Of a stretch of 64,000 bases of DNA, positions 33,340-42,245 are shown in pieces (position 1 is the stretch's first letter; every line of letters starts with the position of its first letter). The stretch lies in assembly GCA_033852095.1 (NCBI GenBank), contig JAWSVD010000074.1, forward strand, positions 1 to 64,000, read 5' to 3'. Under the pieces are notes generated by a model. It ran no database searches and had not been told where the DNA came from. It saw only the letters and a program-made list of their open reading frames with translations. The stretch comes from CALCKW01 sp033852095 (lineage in GTDB: Bacteria; Pseudomonadota; Gammaproteobacteria; CALCKW01). The translations under genes and the position numbers were made by a program.

Positions 33340-34719
33340 TCAGCCAAACAGGCGTGAAATATCGTTGTAAAAGGCCAGCGACATCAGACCGGCCAATAAT
33401 ACCAGTCCGAGCTGCTGACCCCACACTTGAATCCGTTCTGAGACCGGAGAACCCTTGACCAGCTCCACGGCATAAAACAAGAGGTGACCGCCATCCAGGA
33501 TAGGCACCGGCAATAAATTGAGCACAGCGAGGCTGACACTGATCAGCGCGAGAAAATTCAGGTAGTGATCAAAGCCAACACTGGCTGACTGACCAGCGAA
33601 CTGCGCGATGGTCAGCGGGCCACTGACGTTCTCCAGCGAGGCTTGCCCAGTGACCAGTTTCCCGATCATCTGCAGTGACACCAGGCTGATATCAACGGTG
33701 CGCTGCACACCGCGCCACAAGGACTCGAGCGGGCCATAACGCACCACTGTCCGCATGCTGGCCCACTCCTGCTGCACCGCCTCATCGGTGGCAGCACTGG
33801 CGCCGATATAACCGAAGGTCTGGCCATTCTGCTCGCGTGACCCTGGCTTCAACGCAAGTGTTTGCTCTCGGCCATCTCGCTCGATATCAACCGACAACAA
33901 CCGACCCGGCGCAGCACGCACCACCGTCACCCACTGCTGCCAGCTCTGCACCGCCGTACCGTCAGCGCGCAAAATGCGGTCACCTGACTGGAACCCAGCG
34001 CCGGCGGCGGCCTCGCCCACGGTCAGCTCCGCGAGCACCGGGGGCAGCACCGGCATCCACAGTTGCAATCCGCTGTCGGCAACCATGTCGCCACCGCCCG
34101 CTAGGGCAGCGGCACCGTCAATGCGCAGCTCACGCCGAGCGGTGCCGCCCTCGCGGGTCTCGACTTGAACCACCACCGGCGTGCCGTCATCTTGCAGGGC
34201 GGAGTCCAGCAAAGCGATGCGAACCGCCTCCCAGCTCTCGGTCTCTCGCTCGGCTATCTGCACTATCTGATCGCCCGATTCGAAACCCGCGTGATCCGCC
34301 AGACTGCCAGGTGTTGGCGCGCCGATGCGCGGCACCATCGCGGTGATGCCGATACTGAACATCAGCCAGTAGGCAACAATCGCGAGCAGCAAATTGGCGA
34401 TGGGCCCAGCGGCCACCACGGCGATACGCGTCCACACCGATTGCCGATTGAAGGCACGATGCACTTCGTCAGCGGCAACCTCCCCTTCGCGCTCGTCCAG
34501 CATCTTGACGTATCCACCGAGGGGAATCGCGGCCAGTACATACTCGGTGCCGTCCGCGCCGGTTCGCTGCCACAGGGGCTTGCCAAAACCGACCGAAAAC
34601 CGCAACACCTTGATGCCCAGACGGCGAGCTGTCCAAAAATGGCCGTATTCGTGAAACGCTACCAACACCCCGAGCGCCAGCACAAAAGCCAACGCATACC
34701 AAACAATACTGCCCACCAT
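33340..34719 (-). CDS. rseP: site-2 protease RseP
   Basis: Inner-membrane zinc protease that cleaves RseA to release sigma E (459 aa). HEYGHFW in the first membrane helix gives the zinc ligands, and LDGGHLLFY near the C-terminus holds the metal-binding Asp. Two PDZ domains lie between (about 130-210 and 225-310), with GFESGDQI and GFQSGDRIL. Four hydrophobic segments are visible. It overlaps the dxr stop by 1 bp (TAATG). Its neighbours bamA, skp and lpx genes are the envelope functions watched by the sigma E response. Confidence 0.96.
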   Translation of the reverse strand: MVGSIVWYALAFVLALGVLVAFHEYGHFWTARRLGIKVLRFSVGFGKPLWQRTGADGTEYVLAAIPLGGYVKMLDEREGEVAADEVHRAFNRQSVWTRIAVVAAGPIANLLLAIVAYWLMFSIGITAMVPRIGAPTPGSLADHAGFESGDQIVQIAERETESWEAVRIALLDSALQDDGTPVVVQVETREGGTARRELRIDGAAALAGGGDMVADSGLQLWMPVLPPVLAELTVGEAAAGAGFQSGDRILRADGTAVQSWQQWVTVVRAAPGRLLSVDIERDGREQTLALKPGSREQNGQTFGYIGASAATDEAVQQEWASMRTVVRYGPLESLWRGVQRTVDISLVSLQMIGKLVTGQASLENVSGPLTIAQFAGQSASVGFDHYLNFLALISVSLAVLNLLPVPILDGGHLLFYAVELVKGSPVSERIQVWGQQLGLVLLAGLMSLAFYNDISRLFG

Positions 34720-35921
34720 TAAGAACTTACCGCCAAGGTCGTGCGAGAGATGTTCTGTTTGACCAGTTCTCGCGTTTTTATATCCATCTCGAACAAAATA
34801 TCCACCGAATCTACTGCCGCCACGGCCATGCTCTGCAGCGCCTGCTCCACTTGAGCGGCGATGTCCAAAAAGCCAATGCGGTGTTGCAAAAAAGCACTGA
34901 CCGCAATCTCATCAGCGGCGTTCAGCACGGTAGTGGCGGTGCCCCCCGTGGCCGCGGCCTCCTGGGCCAGCCGCAAACAGGGAAAGCGCTGCAGGTCCGG
35001 TGCTTCGAACGTGAGGTCGGCCTTGGCGATCAAATCCAATGCGTCGACGCCCGAGCTGATGCGCTCAGGCCAGGCCAGTGCGTGGGCGATGGGCGTGCGC
35101 ATGTCCGGGTTACCGAGCTGCGCCAACACCGAGCCGTCGTCGTAACTGACCATCGAGTGCACAATACTCTGCGGATGCACCACCACGTCTATGCGCTCTG
35201 GCCCGACGCCAAACAACCAGCACGCCTCGATCAATTCCAGGCCTTTGTTCATCAGGCTCGCCGAATCGATGGTGACCTTTTGGCCCATGTCCCAGTTTGG
35301 GTGCTTGAGCGCGTGTTCCGGTTTGACCTGCCGCAACTCCTCAAGCGTCGACTGGCGAAAGGGCCCGCCGCTGGCGGTGAGCAATATCTTCCGCACGCCG
35401 CGCAAAGCAAGGCCCGACTCGGGCTGTGGCAGGCACTGGAAAATAGCGTTGTGTTCGCTGTCGATGGGCAACAACAGGGCACCGCTGCGCGCAGCCGCGT
35501 CCATCATCAGCTGCCCCGCCATCACCAGCGCTTCTTTATTGGCCAAAAGCACACGCTTGCCAGCATCCACAGCGCAGAGCGTTGGCCGCAACCCCGCGGC
35601 CCCGACAATGGCTGCGACCACAGTGTCGCAGTCGGCATGCCCAGCAACGGTGTTCAAGCCAGCTTCGCCCGACAAGACCGAGATGTCACTGCCACTGAGC
35701 GCAGCAGCCAGCGCATCGGCGGCGGCGGGGTCGGCCATCACTGCAAAACACGGAGAGAAATCACGGCACAGCTTCAGCATCGCGTCGACGTTTTGCAGAG
35801 CGGTGAGCGCAAACACGGCGTATTTATCGGGGTGACGCGCCAACACATCCAGCGTACTGGTGCCGATGGATCCGGTCGCCCCCAGCACGGTCACTTGAAT
35901 TTTTTGGCCTTTTTCAGTCAT
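34719..35921 (-). CDS. dxr: 1-deoxy-D-xylulose 5-phosphate reductoisomerase
   Basis: Second enzyme of the MEP isoprenoid pathway (400 aa, E. coli 398). The NADPH motif VLGATGSIGTSTLDVL lies at about 13-28. LLANKEALVMAG, PIDSEHNAIFQCL (metal Asp and Glu), ILLTASGGPF and MGQKVTIDSASLMNKGLE follow in order. It supplies isoprenyl diphosphate upstream of UppS, coded two genes earlier in the same direction. It is 1-bp coupled to rseP. Confidence 0.97.
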   Translation of the reverse strand: MTEKGQKIQVTVLGATGSIGTSTLDVLARHPDKYAVFALTALQNVDAMLKLCRDFSPCFAVMADPAAADALAAALSGSDISVLSGEAGLNTVAGHADCDTVVAAIVGAAGLRPTLCAVDAGKRVLLANKEALVMAGQLMMDAAARSGALLLPIDSEHNAIFQCLPQPESGLALRGVRKILLTASGGPFRQSTLEELRQVKPEHALKHPNWDMGQKVTIDSASLMNKGLELIEACWLFGVGPERIDVVVHPQSIVHSMVSYDDGSVLAQLGNPDMRTPIAHALAWPERISSGVDALDLIAKADLTFEAPDLQRFPCLRLAQEAAATGGTATTVLNAADEIAVSAFLQHRIGFLDIAAQVEQALQSMAVAAVDSVDILFEMDIKTRELVKQNISRTTLAVSS

Positions 35922-36012
35922 CTGATCGTTGTTCCGAATAATTGCCTTTCAGCACCTGAGCCCGTCCGGCGACTGTGCACTATATGCTCGGGTGCAGCTG
36001 TAACTGAATAAT

Positions 36013-36831
36013 TCAGAGCGGTAGAAAAACAGAGAGAGCAACAAACACGGGCACACTCGCCAGCGGGCTGTCGACACGGTCTAAAACACCTCCGTGACCG
36101 GGCAATATCCAGCCACTGTCCTTTACTCCCGCTGCACGTTTGAGCGCGCTTTCAAACAGATCGCCGCCCACAGAGAACACGGCGGACACCATGCTGATAA
36201 GGATCAACAGTAGGCTTTGCATCAAATCCAGCGAAAGCAACCAGGCAGCGACCGTCGCCAACAGCGCAACACAGAGCTGGCCGCCCAATGCACCCTCAAT
36301 GGATTTGCCAGGACTGAGCACCAGAGACAATTTTCGGCGGCCGTATTCTTTGCCGATGAAATAGGCGCCAATATCAGCTGCCCAGGCGATCGACAGCACA
36401 TAGATAAGCAACCAGGGGCCGGTGCCACTGGACTCGCGCAACCACACCATGCCCATGCCCACACCGCACATGACCAGCGGCGCGAAAGCCAGACTCCAGG
36501 CCTGATGCCGCGACGGCACCGAACTGCTGCTCAGTCTTTGCAGCCAGACAAAGACCATCAGCCAGCCCAGTGACAGCACAGTATTCAAGTCGGTGACGGT
36601 ATCACTCGAGGCAAAAGTGGTGAGCATGGCATACAGCAGCGCACCGCAGAAAAAGGCATACGCGACGCGCTGCGTCGGTTTTTGCATACCCCCGAGAGCT
36701 GACCACTCGTGCGCCCCCAGGGTACAAACCGCGACAACCAATGCCACAAAACCCTGGGCGGGCCAGGCAAAAACAGCCCAGAGGAACACTGTGATCAGAA
36801 CCAGGCCCGTGAGCACACGCTGTTTAAGCAC
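36013..36831 (-). CDS. cdsA: phosphatidate cytidylyltransferase
   Basis: Integral membrane enzyme that makes CDP-diacylglycerol from phosphatidate and CTP (272 aa). Several hydrophobic helices are followed by the signature region: WAADIGAYFIGKEYGRRKLS, then SPGKSIEGALGG and KRAAGVKDSGWILPGHGGVLDRVDS (its first 20 residues typical). It overlaps uppS by 8 bp and is followed by a 91-bp gap before dxr. Confidence 0.96.
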   Translation of the reverse strand: MLKQRVLTGLVLITVFLWAVFAWPAQGFVALVVAVCTLGAHEWSALGGMQKPTQRVAYAFFCGALLYAMLTTFASSDTVTDLNTVLSLGWLMVFVWLQRLSSSSVPSRHQAWSLAFAPLVMCGVGMGMVWLRESSGTGPWLLIYVLSIAWAADIGAYFIGKEYGRRKLSLVLSPGKSIEGALGGQLCVALLATVAAWLLSLDLMQSLLLILISMVSAVFSVGGDLFESALKRAAGVKDSGWILPGHGGVLDRVDSPLASVPVFVALSVFLPL

Positions 36832-37567
36832 CGTTTTGGGCCTCCAATTGCTCGCTCACCAAACCAAAGCGCCGCTCACGCTTGCGAAACGCTGCCACTG
36901 CAGCATCAAATGCAGCGGCATCGAAGTCAGGCCAGAGCAAAGGGGTGAAATAGAGCTCAGTATAGGCGAGCTGCCACAACAAAAAATTGCTGATGCGGGT
37001 TTCCCCGCTGGTGCGGATAAACAGATCGGGCTCCGGGATATCCGCTAGCGCCAAATGCCTGGAGAGGTGTTGTTCACTCACATCTGCCGCCTTGACTTCG
37101 CCGCGCTCCACTTCAAATGCGAGCTTTTGCGCAGCTTGCACCAGATCCCAGCGGCCACCGTAATTCACCGCGATGTTCAAGCACACCTTCGCCCCACCCG
37201 CTGTCTCACTGATGCCGCCGTGCATGGCTTTTTGCAAGGGCGCAGAGAACCGTCCCAGATCACCGATAAAGCGCAATTGAACGCCGTGTTTCTTGAGGTC
37301 TCGAATCTCGGTGCGCAGGGCGCGCATGAACAGCTTCATCAGCACGCCGACTTCATCCGCCGGGCGCGACCAGTTTTCACTGCTGAAGGCGAAGAGGGTC
37401 AAATTGGGGATATCGTGGCGCACGCAGTATTCGACGGCGGCGCGCGCAGCGCGCGCCCCGCGGTGGTGCCCAAAGGTCCGCGCTCTGCCGCGCTCTTTCG
37501 CCCAGCGGCCGTTGCCGTCCATGACGATAGCAACGTGTTGGGGCATGGGACCGCTGGGTTCTTGCAT
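36824..37567 (-). CDS. uppS: undecaprenyl diphosphate synthase
   Basis: Cis-prenyltransferase making the C55 carrier lipid for cell-wall and O-antigen synthesis (247 aa). HVAIVMDGNGRWAKERG holds the catalytic Asp, GHHRGARAAR follows, then TLFAFSSENWSRP, the NIAVNYGGRWD stretch and the C-terminal PDLFIRTSGETRISNFLLWQ (family signature). The operon order frr-uppS-cdsA-dxr is standard. A 259-bp gap separates it from frr. Confidence 0.97.
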   Translation of the reverse strand: MQEPSGPMPQHVAIVMDGNGRWAKERGRARTFGHHRGARAARAAVEYCVRHDIPNLTLFAFSSENWSRPADEVGVLMKLFMRALRTEIRDLKKHGVQLRFIGDLGRFSAPLQKAMHGGISETAGGAKVCLNIAVNYGGRWDLVQAAQKLAFEVERGEVKAADVSEQHLSRHLALADIPEPDLFIRTSGETRISNFLLWQLAYTELYFTPLLWPDFDAAAFDAAVAAFRKRERRFGLVSEQLEAQNGA

Positions 37568-37826
37568 GAGTTAAGCTCCGCTGGCTTTGATGTCTCTGTG
37601 TCGCATAGGCTTCATGCCACGCGTCTAATTCTAGCGACCTTAGCAAGCGCCACTGCAGGCACACGACAATGGCCAACACCTACAGAGTGACATTTACACG
37701 GGGTAAATAACACACGTGGCGATGGGCACCCTGCCAGCGACCTGCCCCTTAGCTCTTAAGAGGGGCTGTTAGCCCAACCGCTGCGCGGTCGCAATATGAT
37801 ATTAATATTAGACAGCAATTGGCGGA

Positions 37827-38384
37827 TCACATTTCCATCAGGTCTTTTTCTTTATCAGCCAGCACGCTCTCTATCTGAGCAACGAACTTGTCGGTCAGTT
37901 TTTGCACGGATTCTTGCGCCGCACGCTCCTCATCCTCTGAGATTTCCTTCTCTTTCTCTAGCTGTTTGAAGTCACCGTTGGCGTCGCGTCGGATGTTTCG
38001 GATCGCGACCCTTCCACCCTCTGCCTCGCCGCGCACGACTTTAACCAAATCTTTGCGGCGCTCTTCCGTCAACGGCGGCAACGGGATGCGGATAGACATG
38101 CCCGCTGTGTTGGGGTTCAAGCCCAAGTCCGAATCGATGATGGCCTTTTCAATCGGCCCCACCATGACTTTTTCCCAGGGGTTAACCGCCAGGGTGCGTG
38201 CGTCTTCCACCACCACATTGGCCACCTGGTTCAACGGCGTCTCTGCACCGTAGTACTCCACCGTCATGCCGTCCAGCAAGCTCACGTGAGCACGGCCGGT
38301 ACGGATGCGACCGAATTCCTTTTGCAGCGCAGCGACACTTTTGTTCATGCGCGACTCAGCGTCGTCCAGAATTTCGTCGATCAT
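37827..38384 (-). CDS. frr: ribosome recycling factor
   Basis: Splits post-termination ribosomes together with EF-G (185 aa, the standard length). The N-terminus has MNKSVAALQKEFGRIRTGRA, then VNPWEKVMVGPIEKAI, IRIPLPPLTEERRKDLVKVV, and a C-terminal helix bundle strand. It overlaps pyrH by 4 bp (ATGA). Confidence 0.98.
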   Translation of the reverse strand: MIDEILDDAESRMNKSVAALQKEFGRIRTGRAHVSLLDGMTVEYYGAETPLNQVANVVVEDARTLAVNPWEKVMVGPIEKAIIDSDLGLNPNTAGMSIRIPLPPLTEERRKDLVKVVRGEAEGGRVAIRNIRRDANGDFKQLEKEKEISEDEERAAQESVQKLTDKFVAQIESVLADKEKDLMEM

Positions 38385-39112
38385 GCTGAAGTTCCTCTCA
38401 TCATCGTGCCGATTATCGTGCCCTCAACAACCCTGATCAGGTCCCCGGGCACATTGAGGTTGAAGACACACACGGGCATATTGTGATCACGACACATCAC
38501 AGTAGCCGTGGTGTCCATGACGGCGAGCTTCTTGTTCACGACTTCGTCGTAGCTGACCGTGTCAAAACGCACCGCGTCGGGATTGCGAGCCGGATCGGAG
38601 TCATACACACCGTCAACCTTGGTCGCTTTCAACATAATGTCGGCACCGATTTCCACGGCGCGCAAAGCTGCTGCAGAATCCGTGGTGAAAAACGGATTAC
38701 CAGTGCCGGCGGCAAACACCACTACCCGGCCTTTTTGCAGGTGGCGAATCGCTCTGCGCCGGATGTAATCTTCACAGACATCGTTGATTTCCAGCGCGGA
38801 CATCACACGGCAATAAACCCCGATGTTTTCTAGAGAGTCTTGCAGCGAGAGGCTGTTAATGACCGTGGCAAGCATGCCGATGTGATCACCCGTCACGCGG
38901 TCCATGCCCGCTTTGGCGAGCCCCGCTCCACGAAAAATATTGCCCCCACCGATCACAATGGCCACTTCGACCTTCATGTCATTGAGAGTCTTAATTTCGT
39001 CTGCAATTCGGCTGATGTAGTTTGGATCGATTCCGTACTCCTCATCCCCCATCAGCGCTTCACCGCTGAGTTTGAGAAGAATACGTTTATAGGGAAGGGC
39101 TTTGTCTGACAT
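38381..39112 (-). CDS. pyrH: UMP kinase
   Basis: Phosphorylates UMP to UDP; hexameric amino-acid-kinase fold (243 aa). Signatures are YKRILLKLSGEALMG, IVIGGGNIFRG, VTGDHIGMLATVINSL, GTGNPFFTTDSAAALRA and KATKVDGVYDSDP. The start was set at ATG (MSDKALPYKR); an in-frame GTG six codons earlier is less likely. The order rpsB-tsf-pyrH-frr is conserved. Confidence 0.97.
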   Translation of the reverse strand: MSDKALPYKRILLKLSGEALMGDEEYGIDPNYISRIADEIKTLNDMKVEVAIVIGGGNIFRGAGLAKAGMDRVTGDHIGMLATVINSLSLQDSLENIGVYCRVMSALEINDVCEDYIRRRAIRHLQKGRVVVFAAGTGNPFFTTDSAAALRAVEIGADIMLKATKVDGVYDSDPARNPDAVRFDTVSYDEVVNKKLAVMDTTATVMCRDHNMPVCVFNLNVPGDLIRVVEGTIIGTMMRGTSA

Positions 39113-39425
39113 GCGCTCGGTACCAGTCACTTTGGGAAGAATGCCACTTGCGGGCGGGCTTGCGCAATTATAGGGCCTTCGAGCAGAGAAGATGGTCTCT
39201 TATTGAGGGAATTGTGAGCAGAATAATCGAACGATGAATCGAAATAGGCACTCTATCTAAGGGATTGAATGGCTGATCGAACTCACGTTCCGACTCAAAA
39301 CTAAGGCCTCACTGGAATCGATATTCTCGGCTGACCCCGCGCATCGACACCGCGACGCCGGTTCATGGACTCAGAAATTGGCTGCTTCTGAGCCAGGGCA
39401 GGGCTTTCACCCTGCCCCACCTAAC
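39113..39425. other. spacer between tsf and pyrH
   Basis: About 310 bp without a gene. Immediately after the tsf stop there is a perfect 8-bp hairpin, GGGCAGGG / CCCTGCCC (39396-39417), without a T-run on the transcribed strand. A separate pyrH promoter may lie near the pyrH end; none was convincingly identified. Confidence 0.55.
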
Positions 39426-40319
39426 TTAAGCTGAGCCCTTGGCCTGAGCCATGACTTCTTCAGCGAAGTTTTCTACTTTCTTTTCGATGCCTTCACCCAC
39501 TTCAAAGCGGGTAAATCCTGTGCAGCTAGCACTTGAAGCTGCGAGCAATTTGCCCACAGTTTGATCAGGATCCTTCACAAAAGGCTGACCCACCAGTGTG
39601 ATCTCGGCCAAATACTTGCGCATGCGACCGTCAACCATTTTTTCAATGATTTCATCGGGTTTGCCACTTTCTTTCGCTTCGGCGACCAGAATTTTGCGCT
39701 CTTTTTCAAGCGATTCAGCGGGCACACCTGACTCATCTACACACACGGGCTTGCTGGCCGCGATGTGCATGGCAATGTCTTTTGCCAGGTCTTGGTTGTC
39801 TTTATCGACAGTGGCCAAAACACCGATACGGCTGCCGTGCAGGTACATGCCCACAGCACCACCCGCTGCGGCTTCAACCACAGCTGCGCGACGCAGCTGA
39901 ATGTTTTCACCGATTTTAGCCACCAGCTCTTGACGCACTTCACTCAAGGTTTTGCCATCGCGCTCTGCAACAGCGGTGCTGTTCAGAACATCGAGATCGC
40001 CGGTATTGGCCGCCAGCACGAGGTTGACGACCAGTGTGCTGAAGGATTTGAAATCGTCGGCTTTGACAACAAAATCAGTTTCACAATTGATCTCGACCAT
40101 CGCCAAACGCTTGCCGTCTTCGCTCTTAGCAAAGACAACCACACCTTCTGCAGCCGTGCGGTCGGATTTCTTGTCGGCTTTTGCCAGACCAGAAACACGC
40201 ATGTTCTCGATTGCTTTTTCCATGTCGCCACCGGCTTCAACCAGTGCCTTCTTACATTCCATCATGCCAGCGCTGGTGCGCTCGCGGAGTTCTTTAACCA
40301 TTGCTGCGGAGATTGACAT
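39426..40319 (-). CDS. tsf: elongation factor Ts
   Basis: Guanine-nucleotide exchange factor for EF-Tu (297 aa). The N-terminal UBA-like domain has VKELRERTSAGMMECKKAL. The core includes INCETDFVAK-like VEINCETDFVVKADDFKSF, and AADVAMHIAA-like DIAMHIAASKP. The dimerisation module and VGQPFVKDPDQTVGKLL follow. The second of two adjacent ATG codons was chosen, with GAGG 6 nt upstream. It follows rpsB after a strong hairpin. Confidence 0.97.
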   Translation of the reverse strand: MSISAAMVKELRERTSAGMMECKKALVEAGGDMEKAIENMRVSGLAKADKKSDRTAAEGVVVFAKSEDGKRLAMVEINCETDFVVKADDFKSFSTLVVNLVLAANTGDLDVLNSTAVAERDGKTLSEVRQELVAKIGENIQLRRAAVVEAAAGGAVGMYLHGSRIGVLATVDKDNQDLAKDIAMHIAASKPVCVDESGVPAESLEKERKILVAEAKESGKPDEIIEKMVDGRMRKYLAEITLVGQPFVKDPDQTVGKLLAASSASCTGFTRFEVGEGIEKKVENFAEEVMAQAKGSA

Positions 40320-40357
40320 CATCCACCTCACTGAAAATTGATATGACTAAATCTAAA

Positions 40358-40390
40358 GCGCGCACCGAAGCGGATCACTTCGGTGCGCGC
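40358..40390 (-). terminator. strong hairpin between rpsB and tsf, probable attenuator
   Basis: A perfect 13-bp stem (GCGCGCACCGAAG / CTTCGGTGCGCGC) with a 7-nt loop, 28 bp past the rpsB stop. On the transcribed strand it is followed by TTTAGATTTAG, a weak T-tract. Partial termination would lower tsf relative to rpsB; RNA stabilisation is the alternative. Confidence 0.65.
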
Positions 40391-40418
40391 GGACGAGCAC
40401 GGGATAAATCCCGCTAAA

Positions 40419-41174
40419 TTACTCGGCTGCAGCAGCGGGCGCCGCGGCCTCAGCAACTTCGACGAAATCGTCGTTGCCGCTGTTGGTAGTTGTTGCGCCC
40501 TTCGCGTCCTGAATTGCTTCAGCAGCGGCAGTCACAAACAACTTAATGGCGCGAACAGCGTCATCGTTACCGGGGATAACGTAATCGATACCCTTGGGGT
40601 TGTTGTTGGAATCTACGATTCCAATGACAGGGATCCCAAGCTTGCGCGCTTCCGCGATAGCGATTTTCTCATGGCCCACATCGACCACAAAAATTGCGTC
40701 TGGCAGTCTTTCCATGTCACGGATACCGCCTAAGCTGCTCTCCAGCTTCGCGTGCTCCCGTGTCATCATGAGAAATTCTTTTTTGTTCAAACGCTGCTCT
40801 ACACCGTCAGCAATTTGAGATTCAATCTCTTTCAAACGACGAACCGACTGCTTGATGGTGCGGAAGTTCGTCATCATGCCGCCGAGCCAACGCTTGTCGA
40901 CATAGGGCATGTTACAAGCGCTAGCTGCTTGCTGCACGGCATCACGAGCCGCACGCTTGGTGCCCACAAACAGCACTTTGCCGCCTTTGGCGCTCAGCTT
41001 GCCCATGTAGTTGAGAGAGTCGTCCAACATGGGCACAGTGTGCTCCAAGTTGAAGATATGAATCTTATTGCGCTCACCGAAGAGATACGGGGCCATTTTG
41101 GGGCACCAGTGACGTGTCTGGTGACCGAAGTGAACACCTGCTTCGAGCAGCTGGCGCATGCTAATTCTTGACAT
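40419..41174 (-). CDS. rpsB: 30S ribosomal protein S2
   Basis: Small-subunit protein (251 aa). Markers are MRQLLEAGVHFGHQTRHWCP, KMAPYLFGERNKIHIFNLE, LFVGTKRAARDAVQQAA, RWLGGMMTNFRTIKQS and GIPVIGIVDSNNNPKGIDYV. The C-terminal extension is Ala-rich (EAAAPAAAAE). AAGG lies upstream of the ATG. A structured leader and a sigma-70-like promoter precede it. Confidence 0.98.
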   Translation of the reverse strand: MSRISMRQLLEAGVHFGHQTRHWCPKMAPYLFGERNKIHIFNLEHTVPMLDDSLNYMGKLSAKGGKVLFVGTKRAARDAVQQAASACNMPYVDKRWLGGMMTNFRTIKQSVRRLKEIESQIADGVEQRLNKKEFLMMTREHAKLESSLGGIRDMERLPDAIFVVDVGHEKIAIAEARKLGIPVIGIVDSNNNPKGIDYVIPGNDDAVRAIKLFVTAAAEAIQDAKGATTTNSGNDDFVEVAEAAAPAAAAE

Positions 41175-41194
41175 GTTATTACCTTAAAATTAAA

Positions 41195-41262
41195 GACGGG
41201 TTTTGCCTCCACGCTCCGCTGCCGACAACCCCACAAGCGACTTAACTTGAAAGGCACCCGTC
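41195..41262 (-). promoter_or_regulatory. candidate rpsB leader RNA structure
   Basis: On the transcribed strand GACGGGTGCC (41253-41262) can pair with GGCAAAACCCGTC (41195-41207), enclosing about 45 nt and ending about 20 nt before the rpsB start codon. Ribosomal protein S2 autoregulates through its leader in gammaproteobacteria, so this is a plausible S2-binding element. The fold was judged by eye only. Confidence 0.45.
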
Positions 41263-41375
41263 GACAACTTAACCCGCTACAAGATTTTGGCCCTGAAGCG
41301 AATGGATCGTGTGTGATTTCTCTGTATTCGCAAGCACCATAAGGCGTTCACAGGACCGAAGACGTCCAACTGCGT

Positions 41376-41405
41376 TTTATAACAGATTTTGCTATCATGC
41401 CACAA
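41376..41405 (-). promoter_or_regulatory. candidate sigma-70 promoter of rpsB
   Basis: On the - strand a -35 hexamer TTGTGG (41400-41405) and a -10 hexamer TATAAA (41376-41381) are separated by 18 bp, with TGT just before the -10. This places the transcript start about 195 nt upstream of rpsB, so the transcript would include the leader structure. Confidence 0.5.
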
Positions 41406-41477
41406 GCGCTATCGGCCTGACTACGGGCCACTGACCGCACAAACCTCACAAGTTAAGCCGGAGACAAGACACCCGCC

Positions 41478-42245
41478 ATGGCAATCAATATCCGTACCGC
41501 CGAACACATCGATAAAATCAGAGCCGCAGGCAAGCTCGCTGCTGAAGTGCTGGATCTGATCGGCGAACACGTTGTACCCGGCGTCACCACGGATGAGCTC
41601 GACCAGATATGCCACCGCCACATCACTGAAATCCAGGGCGGCATCCCCGCAACGCTGAACTACAACGGTTTCCCCAAATCAATCTGTACCTCGATCAATC
41701 ATCAGGTCTGTCACGGCATTCCCAGCCACAAGCGCTTGAAAAAGGGCGACATCGTCAACATAGACGTGACCGTTATAAAAGACGGCTTCTTCGGTGATAC
41801 CAGCCGCATGTACACCCTCGGCGACATCAGCCCTGCCGCCAAACGACTCGTGGACGTTACCCACAAGAGCATGATGCTCGGCATAGAGGCGGTGCGCGAC
41901 GGTGCACACCTCGGGGATGTGGGCCACGCGATTCAACAATACGCCGAATCACAGAAGTGCTCGGTGGTGCGCGAATACTGCGGCCACGGCATTGGCTCCC
42001 AGTTCCACGAAGACCCACAGGTGCTGCACTACGGCAAAGCGGGCACTGGGGTCAAACTTCGCAGCGGCATGGTTTTCACCATCGAGCCCATGATCAACCT
42101 CGGCAAGCGTCAAGTGAAGGTATTGGGAGATGACTGGACCGTAGTGACCAAAGATCAAAGCCTCTCGGCGCAGTGGGAGCACACTGTGGTCGTCACCGAC
42201 AGCGGCTACGAGATACTGACGCTTGGCACCTCGGGCCAACCCTGA
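41478..42245 (+). CDS. map: methionine aminopeptidase, type I
   Basis: Removes the initiator Met from nascent proteins (255 aa). Metal and catalytic residues are visible: His in VCHGIPSHK, Asp in VNIDVTVIKDGFFGDTSRM, His in YCGHGIGSQFHEDPQ, Glu in FTIEPMINLG and Glu in AQWEHTVVVT. No zinc-finger N-terminal extension is present, as in other bacterial forms. Divergent from rpsB across about 300 bp. Its TGA overlaps the glnD ATG (TGATG). Confidence 0.98.
   Translation: MAINIRTAEHIDKIRAAGKLAAEVLDLIGEHVVPGVTTDELDQICHRHITEIQGGIPATLNYNGFPKSICTSINHQVCHGIPSHKRLKKGDIVNIDVTVIKDGFFGDTSRMYTLGDISPAAKRLVDVTHKSMMLGIEAVRDGAHLGDVGHAIQQYAESQKCSVVREYCGHGIGSQFHEDPQVLHYGKAGTGVKLRSGMVFTIEPMINLGKRQVKVLGDDWTVVTKDQSLSAQWEHTVVVTDSGYEILTLGTSGQP

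Noticed and set aside
37736..37765. Hairpin containing the palindrome CTCTTAAGAG between uppS and frr.
   Set aside because: The outer stem is offset and no T-run follows; it may be chance.
42173..42244. An upstream start for glnD inside map.
   Set aside because: The extra 24 residues come from the map coding region in another frame; the TGATG junction gives a standard glnD start.
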